From NCBI GenBank assembly GCA_013306675.1, contig JABLUY010000098.1, positions 1 to 64,000 on the forward strand: 64,000 bases of DNA, in the 5' to 3' direction. Shown piece by piece: positions 18,713-29,103 of the stretch. The stretch's first letter is position 1. Each line of letters begins with the position of its first letter. Both the position numbers and the translations under genes were made by a program. The notes under the pieces were generated by a model. It was not told the DNA's origin and did not search any database. It saw only the letters and a list, made by a program, of their open reading frames with translations. The DNA is from Thraustochytrium sp. TN22 (Eukaryota; Sar; Bigyra; Thraustochytrida; Thraustochytriidae).

Positions 18713-19399
18713 TTAGCTGGCGGAGCTCTCCGGCTCGAGGTCCTCCTCTTCAAGATCGTCGACCTCGCGGAAAGGCGCACGGGTCTTGCTGTTGCGGCGA
18801 AGCATGGATTGGCGCGTGCGCTGGCGCAGGGACTCCTTGGCGATGGAGAGGCGAGGGCGCAGCTTGCTCTCGCGGCGCTCGCCCTTGGAGCTGGGCGGGT
18901 CGTCCACGAACTTGTCGACGAAAAACTCGAGCGGGATGTCGTCCCAGGCGTAAAACTTGCGCATCATGGCGAGCTGGCCGTTCCAGACGCCGTCCGTGCT
19001 GCCGCCCGTGGCAGAGCGCTCGCGGCCCAGCTCGTGCTCGTGCTCGTGCTCATGTTCATGCTCGTCGTCCTCGTGCTCTTGCTCGTGCTTGTGGTGCTCG
19101 TGCTCCTCCAGCTCCATGACCTCGTCAATGGCGGCTGCCGCGCGGATGGCCGCGGAGGCGCCCACGGACCTGCGCTGCGCCGACGTGCGCTGCGCCGAGG
19201 CGCGCTTCTTGCTGAGCCGCTTGAGCATCCTGTCCTCCCCCGCGTCCTCTCGGCGCGCGCCAACGAGGACCTCGCCGCTGCTCCCGCGTGAAGACGAGGC
19301 TCGCGAGACCGCCGTGGAGACCGTGGACGCCCGCGACCGCGCCTTGCCGCCGCCGCTCCTCGCGCCCGGGCTCGCCTCCGCCGAGCTCGCGCAGCCCAT
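18713..19399 (-). CDS. Small protein with N-myristoylation-type MGC start and His/Glu repeat
   Basis: 228 residues from a good ATG. It begins 'MGCASSAEASPG': Gly2 with small residues at 5-6 fits the N-myristoyltransferase consensus and Cys3 is a typical palmitoylation site, so the protein is probably lipid-anchored at a membrane. Residues ~100-125 form a Glu/His alternation ('EHEHEHEHEHE') that could bind metal ions. The C-terminal third has 'MMRKFYAWDDIPLEFFVDKF', a Ser/Arg-rich basic stretch and an acidic end. The middle is disordered and basic. I recognise no catalytic or known binding domain. The lipidation reading rests on the motif alone. Confidence 0.75.
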   Translation of the reverse strand: MGCASSAEASPGARSGGGKARSRASTVSTAVSRASSSRGSSGEVLVGARREDAGEDRMLKRLSKKRASAQRTSAQRRSVGASAAIRAAAAIDEVMELEEHEHHKHEQEHEDDEHEHEHEHEHELGRERSATGGSTDGVWNGQLAMMRKFYAWDDIPLEFFVDKFVDDPPSSKGERRESKLRPRLSIAKESLRQRTRQSMLRRNSKTRAPFREVDDLEEEDLEPESSAS

Positions 19400-22363
19400 G
19401 CACGTCTGCCGCCGCCGAGGCGTAGCGCAGCGTCGCGCAGCGGTCGCGCGCGCTGCGCTGTGGCTGGTGGGCCCTCGTGTGCGGCCCGGCCGCGGCCCGG
19501 TCGGTCCCGAGCCCGACCTTCAACCTTGCACTGTCTGGCAGCGCCGCCCCCGGCACCTGGTAGCGCCGCGCGCGCGCCGTCGCCACCCACGCCACCGAGG
19601 TGACTGCCCGCCTGGCCGAGCGCGCGCCGCGATCGATGGCCCGGGATGCGAGTTGCAGTGCTGCGCTGCTCGCGCGAGCCTAGCTAGCTCGAGGCGGCGA
19701 GGCGATTGATGGTTTGTTTGCCCCTCGAGGCGAGTCTCGCCGAGGCCGCCGGCTGTCTGGGCTAGATGAGCTGTAGCTAGGAGAGCAGAGTGCGGTACGG
19801 GACGGACGACGGCCTGGCGGATGGGATGATGTGGCGGATGGCCGTCTGTCCTGGCGTGGGTTGGGAGATTGCTGGCCTGGCCGAGCGGACGCCAGGCCGC
19901 GGCCCGCTGCGCGCCGCCAGTGCCGGGCCTCCGCGTGCGGTGCTGTGCAGTGCAGTGCCAGTGCGTGCAGCGCACCGCGAGCGGTTGGTCGCCTCTGCCA
20001 GTACAGGCCGGCGAGCAGCGCGCAAACATTGCAAGCGAGCCAAAGCTTGCAGCGCCTCGTGAGCGACGCCGCGCGGCGGGTGGTTGCTTGCAGACGCGCT
20101 TGAGGCTCTCTCTCTCGCTCTCTCTGGCTGGCCAGGGAGCAAGCCCAAGACTGCCTGCAGCGCGAGCCCGCGCGCCGCGAGACTCGGCGCGGCTCGCTCG
20201 AGCGGCGAGCGGCGAGCTGAGCGCTTCACTCACGCGCCGCCGAGGCCGAGCGGAGCGGACGCAGGAATCGGGGCGCAGCGCGGCGACCAAAGCGCAGCCG
20301 CGAGACACTGATGGCACCGGCAGCGCGCACGGCCGGGGCGCCGCCGAGACGGGCGAGACGCGGCGAGACGGACGAGACGGAGGGTGTTGTGCCTGAGTCA
20401 GCCTGCCAGTGATCATGACGGCCGCGGCGCACCGGTGCGCCGCCGGTGACGGCCGGCCGGGTGCGCCCGGGTGCGCCGCCGCGCGTGCGCCGGGGAGCCT
20501 TACTCGCTAGGAGGCGATGCGAGGCGATCGAGGCGTGGCGCGCGCGGCAAGCGAGCGCGGGAGCGAAGCGAGCCAAGAGGCCTGGCCTGGCTGGCCGCGA
20601 GGCGGATTCGAGCCAAGCGAGCGCCGCCTCTGACAGTGATGGCAGGCTGATCAGGCTGGGCTGGGCTTCCCGCTGCGGCTGGGCGCCGCCGCGCAGCCTC
20701 GTCGGCTTCCTTGGCGGTGCCGGCGCGCTGCGCGGCTGCAAAGTCGGGTGACCTCCCGCACGCCGGCAGCACGCAGAGTCGAGGGCCCCGACGAGGGGCT
20801 GCAACGCTGCGGCGATCGAGCGAGCCCTGCCAGCTCCTGCTCGAGGTTGTCCATTCGGGTTGGCAGCCCGTGTTTGGAATCACCACCGCCAGGCCGGCGG
20901 GTTTGCTGGTGCTCGGAGAGGTCCAACAGGGCCGAAACAGGCAGTTCATCAGTTGGCGTCCCGGCGCGAGCGAGCCGTAGCCGCCGATCGCCTGGGAAGA
21001 AAGGCGCACGGCAGTCGACAGCCGACCAGGCTCCGCTTCCTGCGCGCTTGTACGATCACGAGCTTGGTGACTTGGTCCAGGGCCGGTCAGGCCTCCTACT
21101 GGACGGGAGCGGCGCTCGCGGCGTCGTTCGCCCGGCGCTTCATCAGGCCCTCCTCCTCCTCCCCGGCGCCCGGCAGCCCGGCGGCCGCCAGGTCGGCTCG
21201 CGCTCTCCGCGGATCGATCCAACGATCGCCAGATCGATCGATTGATCTCCCGCGTGTTCGACGGCCAGCACCGGCCACCGGCCGGCCGCCCGGCCTGGGC
21301 CGGGCCAAGTCGCGACGACGTCGGAAACGGCCTTGCTTGCGTGCTGTCCTGCGTGCTACGAAGCTGATCTAAGTTAGCTTCTTGCGCTCGCGCGTCCTAG
21401 ATTCGTCGCCTTCATTTGGCAGCCAGCGCTTGGCCTGCCTGCTGCGCCCTCATCAGGCTGCCACGGAAGGACGGTGGTGCTCGAGCGGTGCTCGCGCGGC
21501 CGCGGAGCTCCCGGTCGTGCAGTGCGGCAGCGGCGTGCTGCCAGTGGCAGCCTGTGGCTGGCTGGGTGCGTTGCAGACGACCTGCGCCTGCGAGCCTGGT
21601 TGCCAGTGCACGACGCTGACGACGCTTGCGCCGCGACTCGAAGTGAGCAGGTTCGAGCGACAAGTACTGTCCGAGCGACAAGAGAGTTTTTCAACAGCCT
21701 GAGCCAGATTTGAGGTCATTCATTCTTGACGCAGCCAGTGATTGCGCCGCCGCTGCGCTTTGCTCGCACTGGCCGCTGAAAGAGCCTGGCGGCGAGAAAG
21801 CGCAGCCCAGGGCGACGCGACCGCCAGGGCGTCGTTGTGCGCCACGCAGCGCAGCGCAGCGCAGGCGCAGCGCAGCACAGCACACAGCACAGCTCGCTGT
21901 GTCTTTGCGAGCCTGGCTGAGGCGGCCAGGAATCCTGCACGCGCGGGCTGCACGCGCTGACGCGCGTTCCCCGCGTTCGCCGTGAATATGGTTCGTGTTG
22001 CGAGCACTATGGAGGTCTCATGGACACCGCGGGACGAGTATTGCGCCTCGCTTGCGCGCCGCGCGGCGGCGTGCGTGCGTGCGCGCGGGCGCGCTGGCGC
22101 GCCTGTCTGTGGAGCAGCTGCGGAGCAACGGCGAGCCCGGCGCTGCACCGGCAGAGCAGGGCGCTGCGCGGCCAGGACAGTGGTGGCGCGAGGCTGGTCT
22201 GGAGAGTGCGTGCCCTGTCCCGCGGTGCAAACGCTTGCGAAAGCAGCGAAACAGAGGTGACCATGATGAGGCGCAGGGCTGCCAGTGCCAGCGGGCTTGG
22301 TGAGGACCAGGTGAGGCTCACTTTTTCCATCTCATTTGTCCCTGGCTCCTGCGGCCTACTTAC
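19400..22363. other. Long intergenic region, no gene seen
   Basis: About 3 kb between two minus-strand genes. It is rich in short GC-rich direct repeats, CTAG and CGATCG palindromes (for example 21220-21250) and CT runs (20105-20130). Every frame on both strands is Arg/Ala/Pro-rich without G/C codon periodicity. No RNA gene was recognised. Confidence 0.5.
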
Positions 22364-23881
22364 TCACTCATGCGCCTCGCAAAAGGCAAGGAGGTCGTCG
22401 AGTGACGCGCAGCGGTCCTGGTCGCCCGACTCGAGATGCTTGAGTGTGAGGCAGGAGGCGCCGCCGCGCAGCTCCTCGGCGCCTGCGAAGGCGATAAAGT
22501 TGGCCTGCAGCTTGTCCGCTGCGCGAAAGGCCTTGCGCATCGAGAAGCGCGAGGGCTCGTCCGCGTCCAGCGCCTCGTGCCACGTGTGGACCGCGAGGTG
22601 CGGCGCAGCACGCCGCAGCGCCGCGGCGGCGCGCCGCACGTGCGCATGCACCGCGCCAGCCGGCTCGCCGGCCGCCACGATGGGCGCCACCAGCAAGATG
22701 GGTGCGCGCTCTCCACCCCCGGCCGGCAGCTCCCGCCGCGCGCGCTCGAGCACCAGGCGCTCCACGCCGGCGGCCCAGCCCACGCCGGGCACTGCGTCCT
22801 TAAAGCCGAGCTCCTTGGAGAGGCCGTCGTAGCGGCCGCCCGCCAGAATCGCCGACGGACGCTGCGCAGCGTGCGCAGGGACCACGAACTCGAAGATGGT
22901 GTGCGTGTAGTAGTCGAGCCCGCGCACGAGCAGCGGGTCCACTTCGTAGGCCAGGCCGGCCAGCTCCAGCGCCTCGCGCACGCGCTCGAACCGCCGCCGC
23001 GCCGCATCCGTGAGCGAGTGCTCCAGCAGCGGCGCAGTCCGCACCGCCTCGTCGTCCGCCTCGTGCTTGGAGTCCAGCACGCGCAGGTGCCGGCCCTCGG
23101 CGACCCGCCGCTCGCTGTCCGCCGAGAGCCGACCGCGGAAGCTCTCCAGGTGTGCCGCCAGCTCCACCTGGTACGCCGCGCGGCTCTCGGCGTCGCCCAG
23201 TGTGTTCACCAGCAGCCGGGTGTCGCCGCCGCTCGCACCCGCGCCGAAGAGCCCCAGACGCTCCAGGAAGAGCGCTGCCAGCTCCAGCACGTCCGCGTCC
23301 ACGCTCGCTCCGTCCGCGCCCAGCACCTCCACGCCCAGCTGCGTGAACTGCCGCTGCCGCCCGTGCTGCGGTCGCTCGTACCTGAACATGGGCCCCTGGT
23401 AGTACAGCCGCTGCACGCCGCCGCCACCATCCTTGCGCGACAGCGCCGCGCGGCACACGCCTGCCGTGCCCTCGGGCCGCAGCGTCAGCGAGTGCTGCGA
23501 CCTGTCCTCGAAGCTATACATTTCCTTGCTCACCACGTCCGAGCCGGCGCCCAGCGACCGCGCGAAGACCTCCGTGAACTCGAAGATGGGCGTGCGCACC
23601 TCCTCGAACCCGAAGCTCGCCGCTGCGCGCCGTCCCTCGCGCTCCACCAGCGCGTGCTCTGCGCACTCCGCCCCGAAGACGTCCGCTGTGCCGCGCGGCC
23701 GTCCCAGCCGCGCCGCGCTGCTCAGCCCTCGTCGCACGCTCAAGCTCGCGCTCATGCTCGTGCTCCAGCACTTGCTCCGGCACTTGCCGTCCCTGCCGCT
23801 CCTGCTGCTACCGCCGCCGCCGCCGCTGCGCAGTGCCAGGCGTACCGCCGCGGGCCGCGCGTGTCGCGCTGCGCTCTGCAT
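22364..23881 (-). CDS. hisS: Histidyl-tRNA synthetase, bacterial/organellar-type, with likely presequence
   Basis: 505 residues, one exon. A Ser/Arg-rich, acid-free N-terminus (1-55, including 'SMSASLSVRRGLSSAARLGR') looks like a mitochondrial targeting peptide. The class II core begins 'RPRGTADVFG'. Motif 2 is around 155-180 ('MFRYERPQHGRQRQFTQLG'), the histidine-binding HisA motif 'LVRGLDYYTHTIFEF' around 315-330, and motif 3 'GVGWAAGVERLVL' around 364-378. The C-terminal ~110 residues form the anticodon-binding fold. The enzyme charges tRNA-His with histidine using ATP. Only one HisRS is visible here; whether it serves mitochondria only or both compartments cannot be told. The two HisRS hallmarks are intact, so an active enzyme is expected. 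Confidence 0.96.
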   Translation of the reverse strand: MQSAARHARPAAVRLALRSGGGGGSSRSGRDGKCRSKCWSTSMSASLSVRRGLSSAARLGRPRGTADVFGAECAEHALVEREGRRAAASFGFEEVRTPIFEFTEVFARSLGAGSDVVSKEMYSFEDRSQHSLTLRPEGTAGVCRAALSRKDGGGGVQRLYYQGPMFRYERPQHGRQRQFTQLGVEVLGADGASVDADVLELAALFLERLGLFGAGASGGDTRLLVNTLGDAESRAAYQVELAAHLESFRGRLSADSERRVAEGRHLRVLDSKHEADDEAVRTAPLLEHSLTDAARRRFERVREALELAGLAYEVDPLLVRGLDYYTHTIFEFVVPAHAAQRPSAILAGGRYDGLSKELGFKDAVPGVGWAAGVERLVLERARRELPAGGGERAPILLVAPIVAAGEPAGAVHAHVRRAAAALRRAAPHLAVHTWHEALDADEPSRFSMRKAFRAADKLQANFIAFAGAEELRGGASCLTLKHLESGDQDRCASLDDLLAFCEAHE

Positions 23882-24898
23882 TCTCCCTCGCGTCGCGCTC
23901 TGCTGCCCGAGCGCCTCGACTCGGACTCGGAGTCGAGTCTGGCGAGGTCGTGGCTGTCCTGTCGGCGGCAGCGCTTGGACACAGCGGCGCCACGAGCGCC
24001 ACGAGTGCCGCGAGCGCCGCGAGCGCCGCCGCCGCGGACTCGACAGGTTTGCGCGAACCCGCTTGCAGTGCTTCGCTCTGCCTTGCGGCCGTTCGTCAGA
24101 GTGCTTTTGATCGACGCCGTGGAATAACTACTGCGAGCTTGACGCGCGAGCCAGGGTCTGCAGCAAACTCGAAGAGCTCCGGCGGCTCTTGTGCGCTCTG
24201 CCTTGCAGCAGCAGAGGAAGAATAACTTGCGAGTCCGGACGAGTCCGCAAGCGCAGCTTCGAAGCAATCTCGCTCTGGACCGGTCGTTTGCTTGCTTTGT
24301 TTACGACGACTCCGATGTCACGACCTCGTCTTAACTGAGATACTGCTCCTTGTGGTGGTGATGGTGATGGTGGTGGTGGTGGTGGTGGTGGTGGTGGTGG
24401 TGGTGACACGATGACACGCTGCCACGCTGCCAGCCAGGTACGCGCTCATGCTCATGGCCTCGCGGCTGGGCACTGGCACTGGCACCGGCGCGAGTGATAG
24501 AGCGCCACGTCAGCGACAAAGCGCGGCCAGAAAGTAAACTTTAGAAGCGCAAGTGCAGTGGAGGGCGGAATAGGCGCAGTTGCGCGCGCAGTATACGCGA
24601 CTTGCGGCGGCTTGCGGAGCGAAGCTCGCAAGGAAGCAAGCAGGCAAGCAATCAAATCCATCCCCTGCGCAGCGCGCGGCGGCCAAGGCGCAGGCACGGA
24701 CGGGCGGCGGCGCGCGCGGCGGCGGGCGGCGGCGCGGCGCGGCGGCGGCGGCAGCAGCAGCGCGCAGGCGCGGCGGCAGGCGGCGTAGCGGGCCTCGCTC
24801 GCGGCGGCAACGGCGGCGGCAAGCCGCAAGGCCGTTTGAAAAGCAGGAGCAGCGCCGCAGCGAGCAAGGCGAGGCAGTGCGAGGCAAGGCGAGGCAGG
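23882..24898. other. Divergent intergenic region of HisRS and Sec13 genes
   Basis: About 1 kb that should contain both promoters. The clearest element is the TGG/TGA microsatellite at 24352-24405. The part just before the Sec13 ATG is GC- and CAG-rich leader; in-frame sequence upstream of that ATG is Arg/Ala-rich and not conserved, so I treat it as untranslated. Confidence 0.5.
24352..24405. repeat. TGG trinucleotide microsatellite
   Basis: About 18 units of TGG with a few TGA interruptions near the left end. The strand has regularly spaced GG pairs and could form two-tetrad G-quadruplexes. Confidence 0.92.
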
Positions 24899-26392
24899 AT
24901 GGCGACGCCACTGCTGGACATCGACACGCAGCACGTGGAGATGATCCACGATGCGCAGCTGGACTACTACGCGAAGCGACTGGCGACGTGCTCGTCGGAC
25001 ACGACTGTCAAGGTGTACGATATCCACGGCGACCAGCAGTACCAGTTCCTTGCGGACCTCAAGGGCCACGACGGGCCAGTTTGGGAGGTGGCGTGGGCGC
25101 ACCCGAAGTTTGGCGTCGTGCTGGCGTCGTGCTCGTTCGACGGCAAGGTGATCGTGCACCGCGAGCAGCCGGCCGGCCAGTGGCAGCAGATCTACACGTA
25201 CTCGGAGATGCGCAGCTCGGTGAACTCGCTGGCGTGGGCGCCGCATGAATACGACCTGTGCCTGGCATGCGTGAGCTCGGACGGCAAGCTGGCCATCCTG
25301 CAGCACAACGCCAACGACATGTGGACGCCCAACGTCGTGGACATGGACTCGCACCTCGGGCTCAACGCCGTCTCTTGGGCGCCCTACGGCGCGAGCTCCT
25401 CGAACAAGGAGCGCCGCCTTGTCACGGGCGGCTGCGACAACCTCGTGCGCATCTTCGTCTTTGACGAGAACATGCAGGGTCGCCAGGAACAGGTGCTGCA
25501 GGAGGACGTGCATGCCGACTGGGTGCGCGACGTCGCCTGGGCGCCCAGTATTGGCCTGCCCTGCAACACCATCGCCAGTTGCTCCGAAGACGGCAAGGTG
25601 GTGGTCTGGACGCAGAGCGAGAGCGGCGCGCCCTGGAGGCCCTGCGTGGTGCGGGAGCCTTCCGACACGCCCGCCTGGCGCGTGTCCTGGTCCATGACCG
25701 GCAGTGTGCTCGCCATCTCATCGGGCGACTCCGAGGTTACGCTATGGAAGGAAGCCGCTGACGGCAACTGGGTGCAGATTAGCAACCTCAACGAAGCCGC
25801 CACCGCGCCGCCCTCTGCACAGCAAGAGGAGCCTCAGGACCACCAGCCGCAGCCGCAGCAGCCGCAGCAGCAGCAGCAGCAGCAGCAGCCCCAGCAGCTC
25901 CAGCAGCAGCAGCAACAGCAGCCGCTCCAGCAGCCGCCCCAGCAGCAGCAGCAGATGCAGCAGCAGCCTCAGGGTGGCTACGGCGGCCCGTCCTCGTACA
26001 TGCAGCAGCAGCAGCCGCCGCCGCCGCAGTCACAGCAGCAAATGCCGCCGCAGCCTCAAGGCCAGATGGACTACGGCAGTCAGTACGGCGCGCCGCCCGG
26101 CTCCTCCGGCGGCTACCCATCGCAGGGGCCGCCGCCGCCCCAGTCCGGCATGGGTCAGTACGGCGCCCCGCCGCCCATGGGCGGTGGCGGTGGCGGTGGC
26201 TATGGCCAGCCGCCGCAGCAGCAGGGCCCGCCGTCCATGCAACAGGGCCCGCCGCCGATGGGCGGTGGCGGCTTTGCGCCGCCGTCCGGCCAGGGTCCGC
26301 CGCCTCCGGGCCCCGGGGGCTACGGCAACTATGGCTCTCAGGCACCGCCGCCCTCGGGCAGCAACATGTACGGCGGCTACCACCAGCAGTAA
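24899..26392 (+). CDS. SEC13: Sec13, COPII/nucleoporin WD40 protein with Q/P/G-rich tail
   Basis: 497 residues from the ATG at 24899. Residues 1-~297 are a six-bladed WD40 open propeller matching Sec13 throughout: '[20 protein letters not shown]', '[20 protein letters not shown]', '[20 protein letters not shown]' and '[11 protein letters not shown]'. Sec13 pairs with Sec31 in the COPII coat at ER exit sites, and also sits in the nuclear-pore Y complex and the SEA complex. Usual length is about 300-320 residues; here a ~200-residue low-complexity tail follows, first Gln/Pro-rich (poly-Q encoded by CAG), then Gly/Pro/Tyr-rich with repeated 'PPMGGGG' and 'GYG' units. That tail is unusual for Sec13 and resembles the disordered proline-rich part of Sec31. 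Propeller identity is certain; tail function is unknown. Confidence 0.96.
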   Translation: MATPLLDIDTQHVEMIHDAQLDYYAKRLATCSSDTTVKVYDIHGDQQYQFLADLKGHDGPVWEVAWAHPKFGVVLASCSFDGKVIVHREQPAGQWQQIYTYSEMRSSVNSLAWAPHEYDLCLACVSSDGKLAILQHNANDMWTPNVVDMDSHLGLNAVSWAPYGASSSNKERRLVTGGCDNLVRIFVFDENMQGRQEQVLQEDVHADWVRDVAWAPSIGLPCNTIASCSEDGKVVVWTQSESGAPWRPCVVREPSDTPAWRVSWSMTGSVLAISSGDSEVTLWKEAADGNWVQISNLNEAATAPPSAQQEEPQDHQPQPQQPQQQQQQQQPQQLQQQQQQQPLQQPPQQQQQMQQQPQGGYGGPSSYMQQQQPPPPQSQQQMPPQPQGQMDYGSQYGAPPGSSGGYPSQGPPPPQSGMGQYGAPPPMGGGGGGGYGQPPQQQGPPSMQQGPPPMGGGGFAPPSGQGPPPPGPGGYGNYGSQAPPPSGSNMYGGYHQQ

Positions 26393-26664
26393 ACAGACAC
26401 AACACACACAATAGCAACCGCAACCGCAACAGCAACAGCAACGACAAGGTAGTCGGAGACGGTGCGACGGAGCGCGCAACTAGGGAAAATGAACAGCGAC
26501 ACGATTGCATTCTCGTCTCACTTTTTCTTTGCACGTTCCGCATGCGGCAAAGGAAAAGTCTCTTCACAGTTCACGTCACATTCTTAGTTTGCACGTTCCG
26601 TGATTGTCCACAGCTATGCATGGTTCCTTCTTCTTCTTCTTCTTGTTCTTCATCTTCTGAATCT
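26393..26664. other. Convergent 3' spacer with TTC microsatellite
   Basis: 272 bp between the convergent Sec13 and CEP164-like genes. It has an imperfect CAACCG/CAACAG run just after the Sec13 stop and a TTC run at about 26626-26650. No gene. Confidence 0.6.
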
Positions 26665-27633
26665 TCATCGACGATACGCGCTCGCCGTAGCGCGCAGCAG
26701 GTCCGCGGCCACCTCCTTCGTTCGAGCTTCGCTCGCACGCGCCTCTCGCACGTGAGCTTGCAGTTCGGACGCCTGGCTTGCGCTTCGCCGCAGTCTCAAA
26801 CGCTCCACGCAGACCTCCGAGTCCGAGGAAGCCCCCTCGTTAAGTTGCGGAGTACCAGGGACCAAGCCGCGGGGTCCAGAGCACGAGCACGCCTGCGCCT
26901 GCGCCAGAAGCAAGCCCTCCACGTGCTGGCGCTGATCCACGGCCGTCCGTGCCCGACGGCGCGCGGTCGCGCCTGCGCGCTCCGCAACGGCCAGGCGGGT
27001 CTGCAGGTCTGCGCACGATTCTTGAGCAGACTGCAGCGCTGCCTCGAGTCCCTTCGCACGGGCCCGCTCAGCGTTCACCATCGATTCGTCCTGTGCACGC
27101 GCCGGCTTGCCCCGCAGCTGCTCTTGCAGAAGCTCCGCGTTCTCCGTGCGCAGCTCCTGCAGGCTCTCGCGCGCCAGCTCCAGCTCCAAGTTGGCCTTTT
27201 GCAGGCGCTCGCGCTCCGTCTGCAACGCGCGCTCATGCTGCTCCGCCACAGTCGCCAATTTGTCCAGGTTTTGCAACAGCCTGTTCTTGCTGTCCTCCGA
27301 GGCGGCCAGACGCGTTGCGGCGTCCGCAAGGTCGCACTTGAGCTGTGCAGTCGTCGCACGCAGCTCCTCCAGCTCCGTCGCTGGCGGCGCCGCCGTGGCC
27401 CGCTCCAGCGACGTGCACCGCGCGCGCCAGCTATCGCGCTCCTTGCGAAGCTGTGTCATCGTCGCGCGTACCTCTTCGAGCTCCTCTGCGTGTCGAGCGC
27501 CCGTTGTGCGCACCGCCTCGAGCTCCTCGGCCGCAGCATTTGCCTTGGCACGCCATGCATCTCGATCCTTGCGCTGCTGCGAGACTGTCGCACGGAGCTC
27601 CTCCAGCTCTTCAGACGAGATGGACGGCTGCTG

Positions 27634-27681
<48 letters not shown>

Positions 27682-28409
27682 ACGTTGCTCGAGCTCCTCA
27701 AGCCGGGCTCGTAGCGTATCGCGTTCCTCACGGAATTGTGCTTCGCGCCGCTTCGCCTGTCGAGTGATGCGCTGCTCACGCTGTGCCCACTCCGCCTTTT
27801 TGCGCTGAGGTACTCGCGCTCGCGCTCCAGCTCGCGCCGCAGCCTCCGGTGTGACGCCGAGGCCGACCCGGAGCGCGAATCCGCTGACTCCGACGGCTGG
27901 CGCTGCTGATTCGCAGACGGCAAGACCTCGTCATCCTCCTCCACACCCTGCTGAGGCTGCAAATGCATCGGCTGCAAATGCATCGGCTGCCGCTGGCGTT
28001 GCGCCTGCTCCTCCTTGCGCCGCATGTCACGCTCGTTGCGCAGCTCCTCGTACATTTGGCGGTAATGCGCGTCAAGAGGGCTCTGCCAGGTTGACTCGTG
28101 CGTCTCCTCATTCAAAAAGTACGTCTTCTTGGTGGCCTGGTCCACAATCTCCACCCACGGATATGCCAGCTCTGCGACGAGCGCCTCCTCGGCGATCCAC
28201 AAGAACTCCCGGTCAAGCGCAGGGTCCATGCCCAGCATCTGCGCGTGGTCGATGACGGCCTGCTCCATCACGCGCGGCGCCTCCCCCTCCGGGATGTGCA
28301 GCTTAAGCTTGCGCGGGTCCGCAAACCTGTCGGCGCTTCGCTCCAGCGACCTGCGCCGAAGTGCCTCCAGCGAGTAGCTCGGAATGCCGTCGTCCCCGTC
28401 CGAAGCCAT
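26665..28409 (-). CDS. CEP164: CEP164-like WW-domain coiled-coil protein, frame interrupted
   Basis: Start ATG at 28409 ('MASDGDDGIPSYSLEALRRR'). Residues ~50-115 match the CEP164 N-terminus: 'VIDHAQMLGMDPALDREFLW', then a WW domain with 'YPWVEIVD' and 'KTYFLNEETHESTWQSPLD' followed by 'HYRQMYEELRNERD'. The rest is long coiled coil with a poly-Gln run (CAG, about 27635-27682 on this strand) and a helical C-terminus ending at 26665. CEP164 is a distal-appendage protein needed to dock centrioles at the membrane for cilium formation. The coding signal changes frame at about 27805-27812: N-terminal codons reach 'LEREREYL', and the coiled coil resumes in the next frame as 'RKKAEWAQREQRITRQAKRR'. 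One missing base (CTCAG for CTCCAG), or less likely a small intron, would explain it. Sequencing error or pseudogenisation cannot be separated here. Confidence 0.8.
27610..27690. repeat. CTG/CAG repeat in the CEP164-like coding region
   Basis: About 16 CTG units on the plus strand, read as CAG (poly-Gln) in the coding frame of the minus-strand gene. One alternative frame reads it as poly-Ser, which creates a misleading longer ORF. Confidence 0.9.
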
Positions 28410-29103
28410 CCTTGCGGCGCACTGCAGCGCGCCCTGCCCGCGTCGCCGTCGGCGCTGCGCTGCAGCACACCCACCTCGAGCGTCTCGAGTCTGCCTCGTT
28501 CTCCTCGCGCTCGTCTCCAACACGGCCTGGAAAGGACCCGGACTCCAAGACTCTGCACGCGCACGCACCGTGACTGCCACGCAGCAACGACGGTTGACCC
28601 ATGAGTTGATACTTGCCAAGTAGACCCAAGCCTTCGTCGTGCCTGCAGCGAAAGATGATGGAAGCCACGCAAGCGCGCTGCGTCTCGCCAGGCTGCGACG
28701 CCAGGCAGGCGCGCCGTCCACCTCGCTACGGCGCGGCCTGCCACCACTTGATTGCCAGCGCACGCTCGTAGCTATGACTTCGAGCCAAGGCGAACCACCT
28801 TCGCAGGGGTGTGCGGCGGGCAAGTCATGATCACCGCGACTGGCACTTGAATAGGCACTTGTATGCTCACGCACCCCGGTCCGCGCGTACCCCGCGCGCC
28901 TAGGGAAAAATTATCGCCGAGACTCGAAGCCAAGGCGGGCGAGGCGAGGCGGCAGAGCGCGAGAGAGCGCAAGAGATCAGCTTGGCGCGCGCGCGCGGCG
29001 GCGGCGGCGGCGGCGGTAGCGAGGGGAGGGGACGAGGCGCGAGAGAGTGCGTGAGCACGGGCCTGCGCCGGGACGCAGCGACGCAAGGGCGGAGCACGAC
29101 GGG
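28410..29103. other. Divergent intergenic region
   Basis: About 690 bp separating the CEP164-like gene (-) from the first Cys/His-repeat gene (+). It should include both promoters. This upstream sequence is not shared with the other two Cys/His-repeat paralogues, which have a common promoter block instead. No other gene seen. Confidence 0.5.

Noticed and set aside
20590-20630. GATTCGAGCC T-loop-like string as a tRNA on the minus strand
   Set aside because: The flanking bases do not form the T-stem or acceptor stem, and no anticodon arm fits.
19520-20804. Arg/Ala-rich frames of 190-300 codons in the 19.4-22.4 kb gap
   Set aside because: Composition follows GC content; no periodic third-base bias and no domain.
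22436-24127. 563-codon plus-strand frame opposite HisRS
   Set aside because: Antisense shadow; the minus strand has all class II synthetase motifs.
24602-24898. In-frame N-terminal extension of Sec13
   Set aside because: Arg/Ala/Gly-rich and unlike any Sec13; the ATG at 24899 gives the normal Sec13 N-terminus.
24452-25513. 353-codon minus-strand frame opposite Sec13
   Set aside because: Antisense shadow of the WD40 coding region, no conserved pattern.
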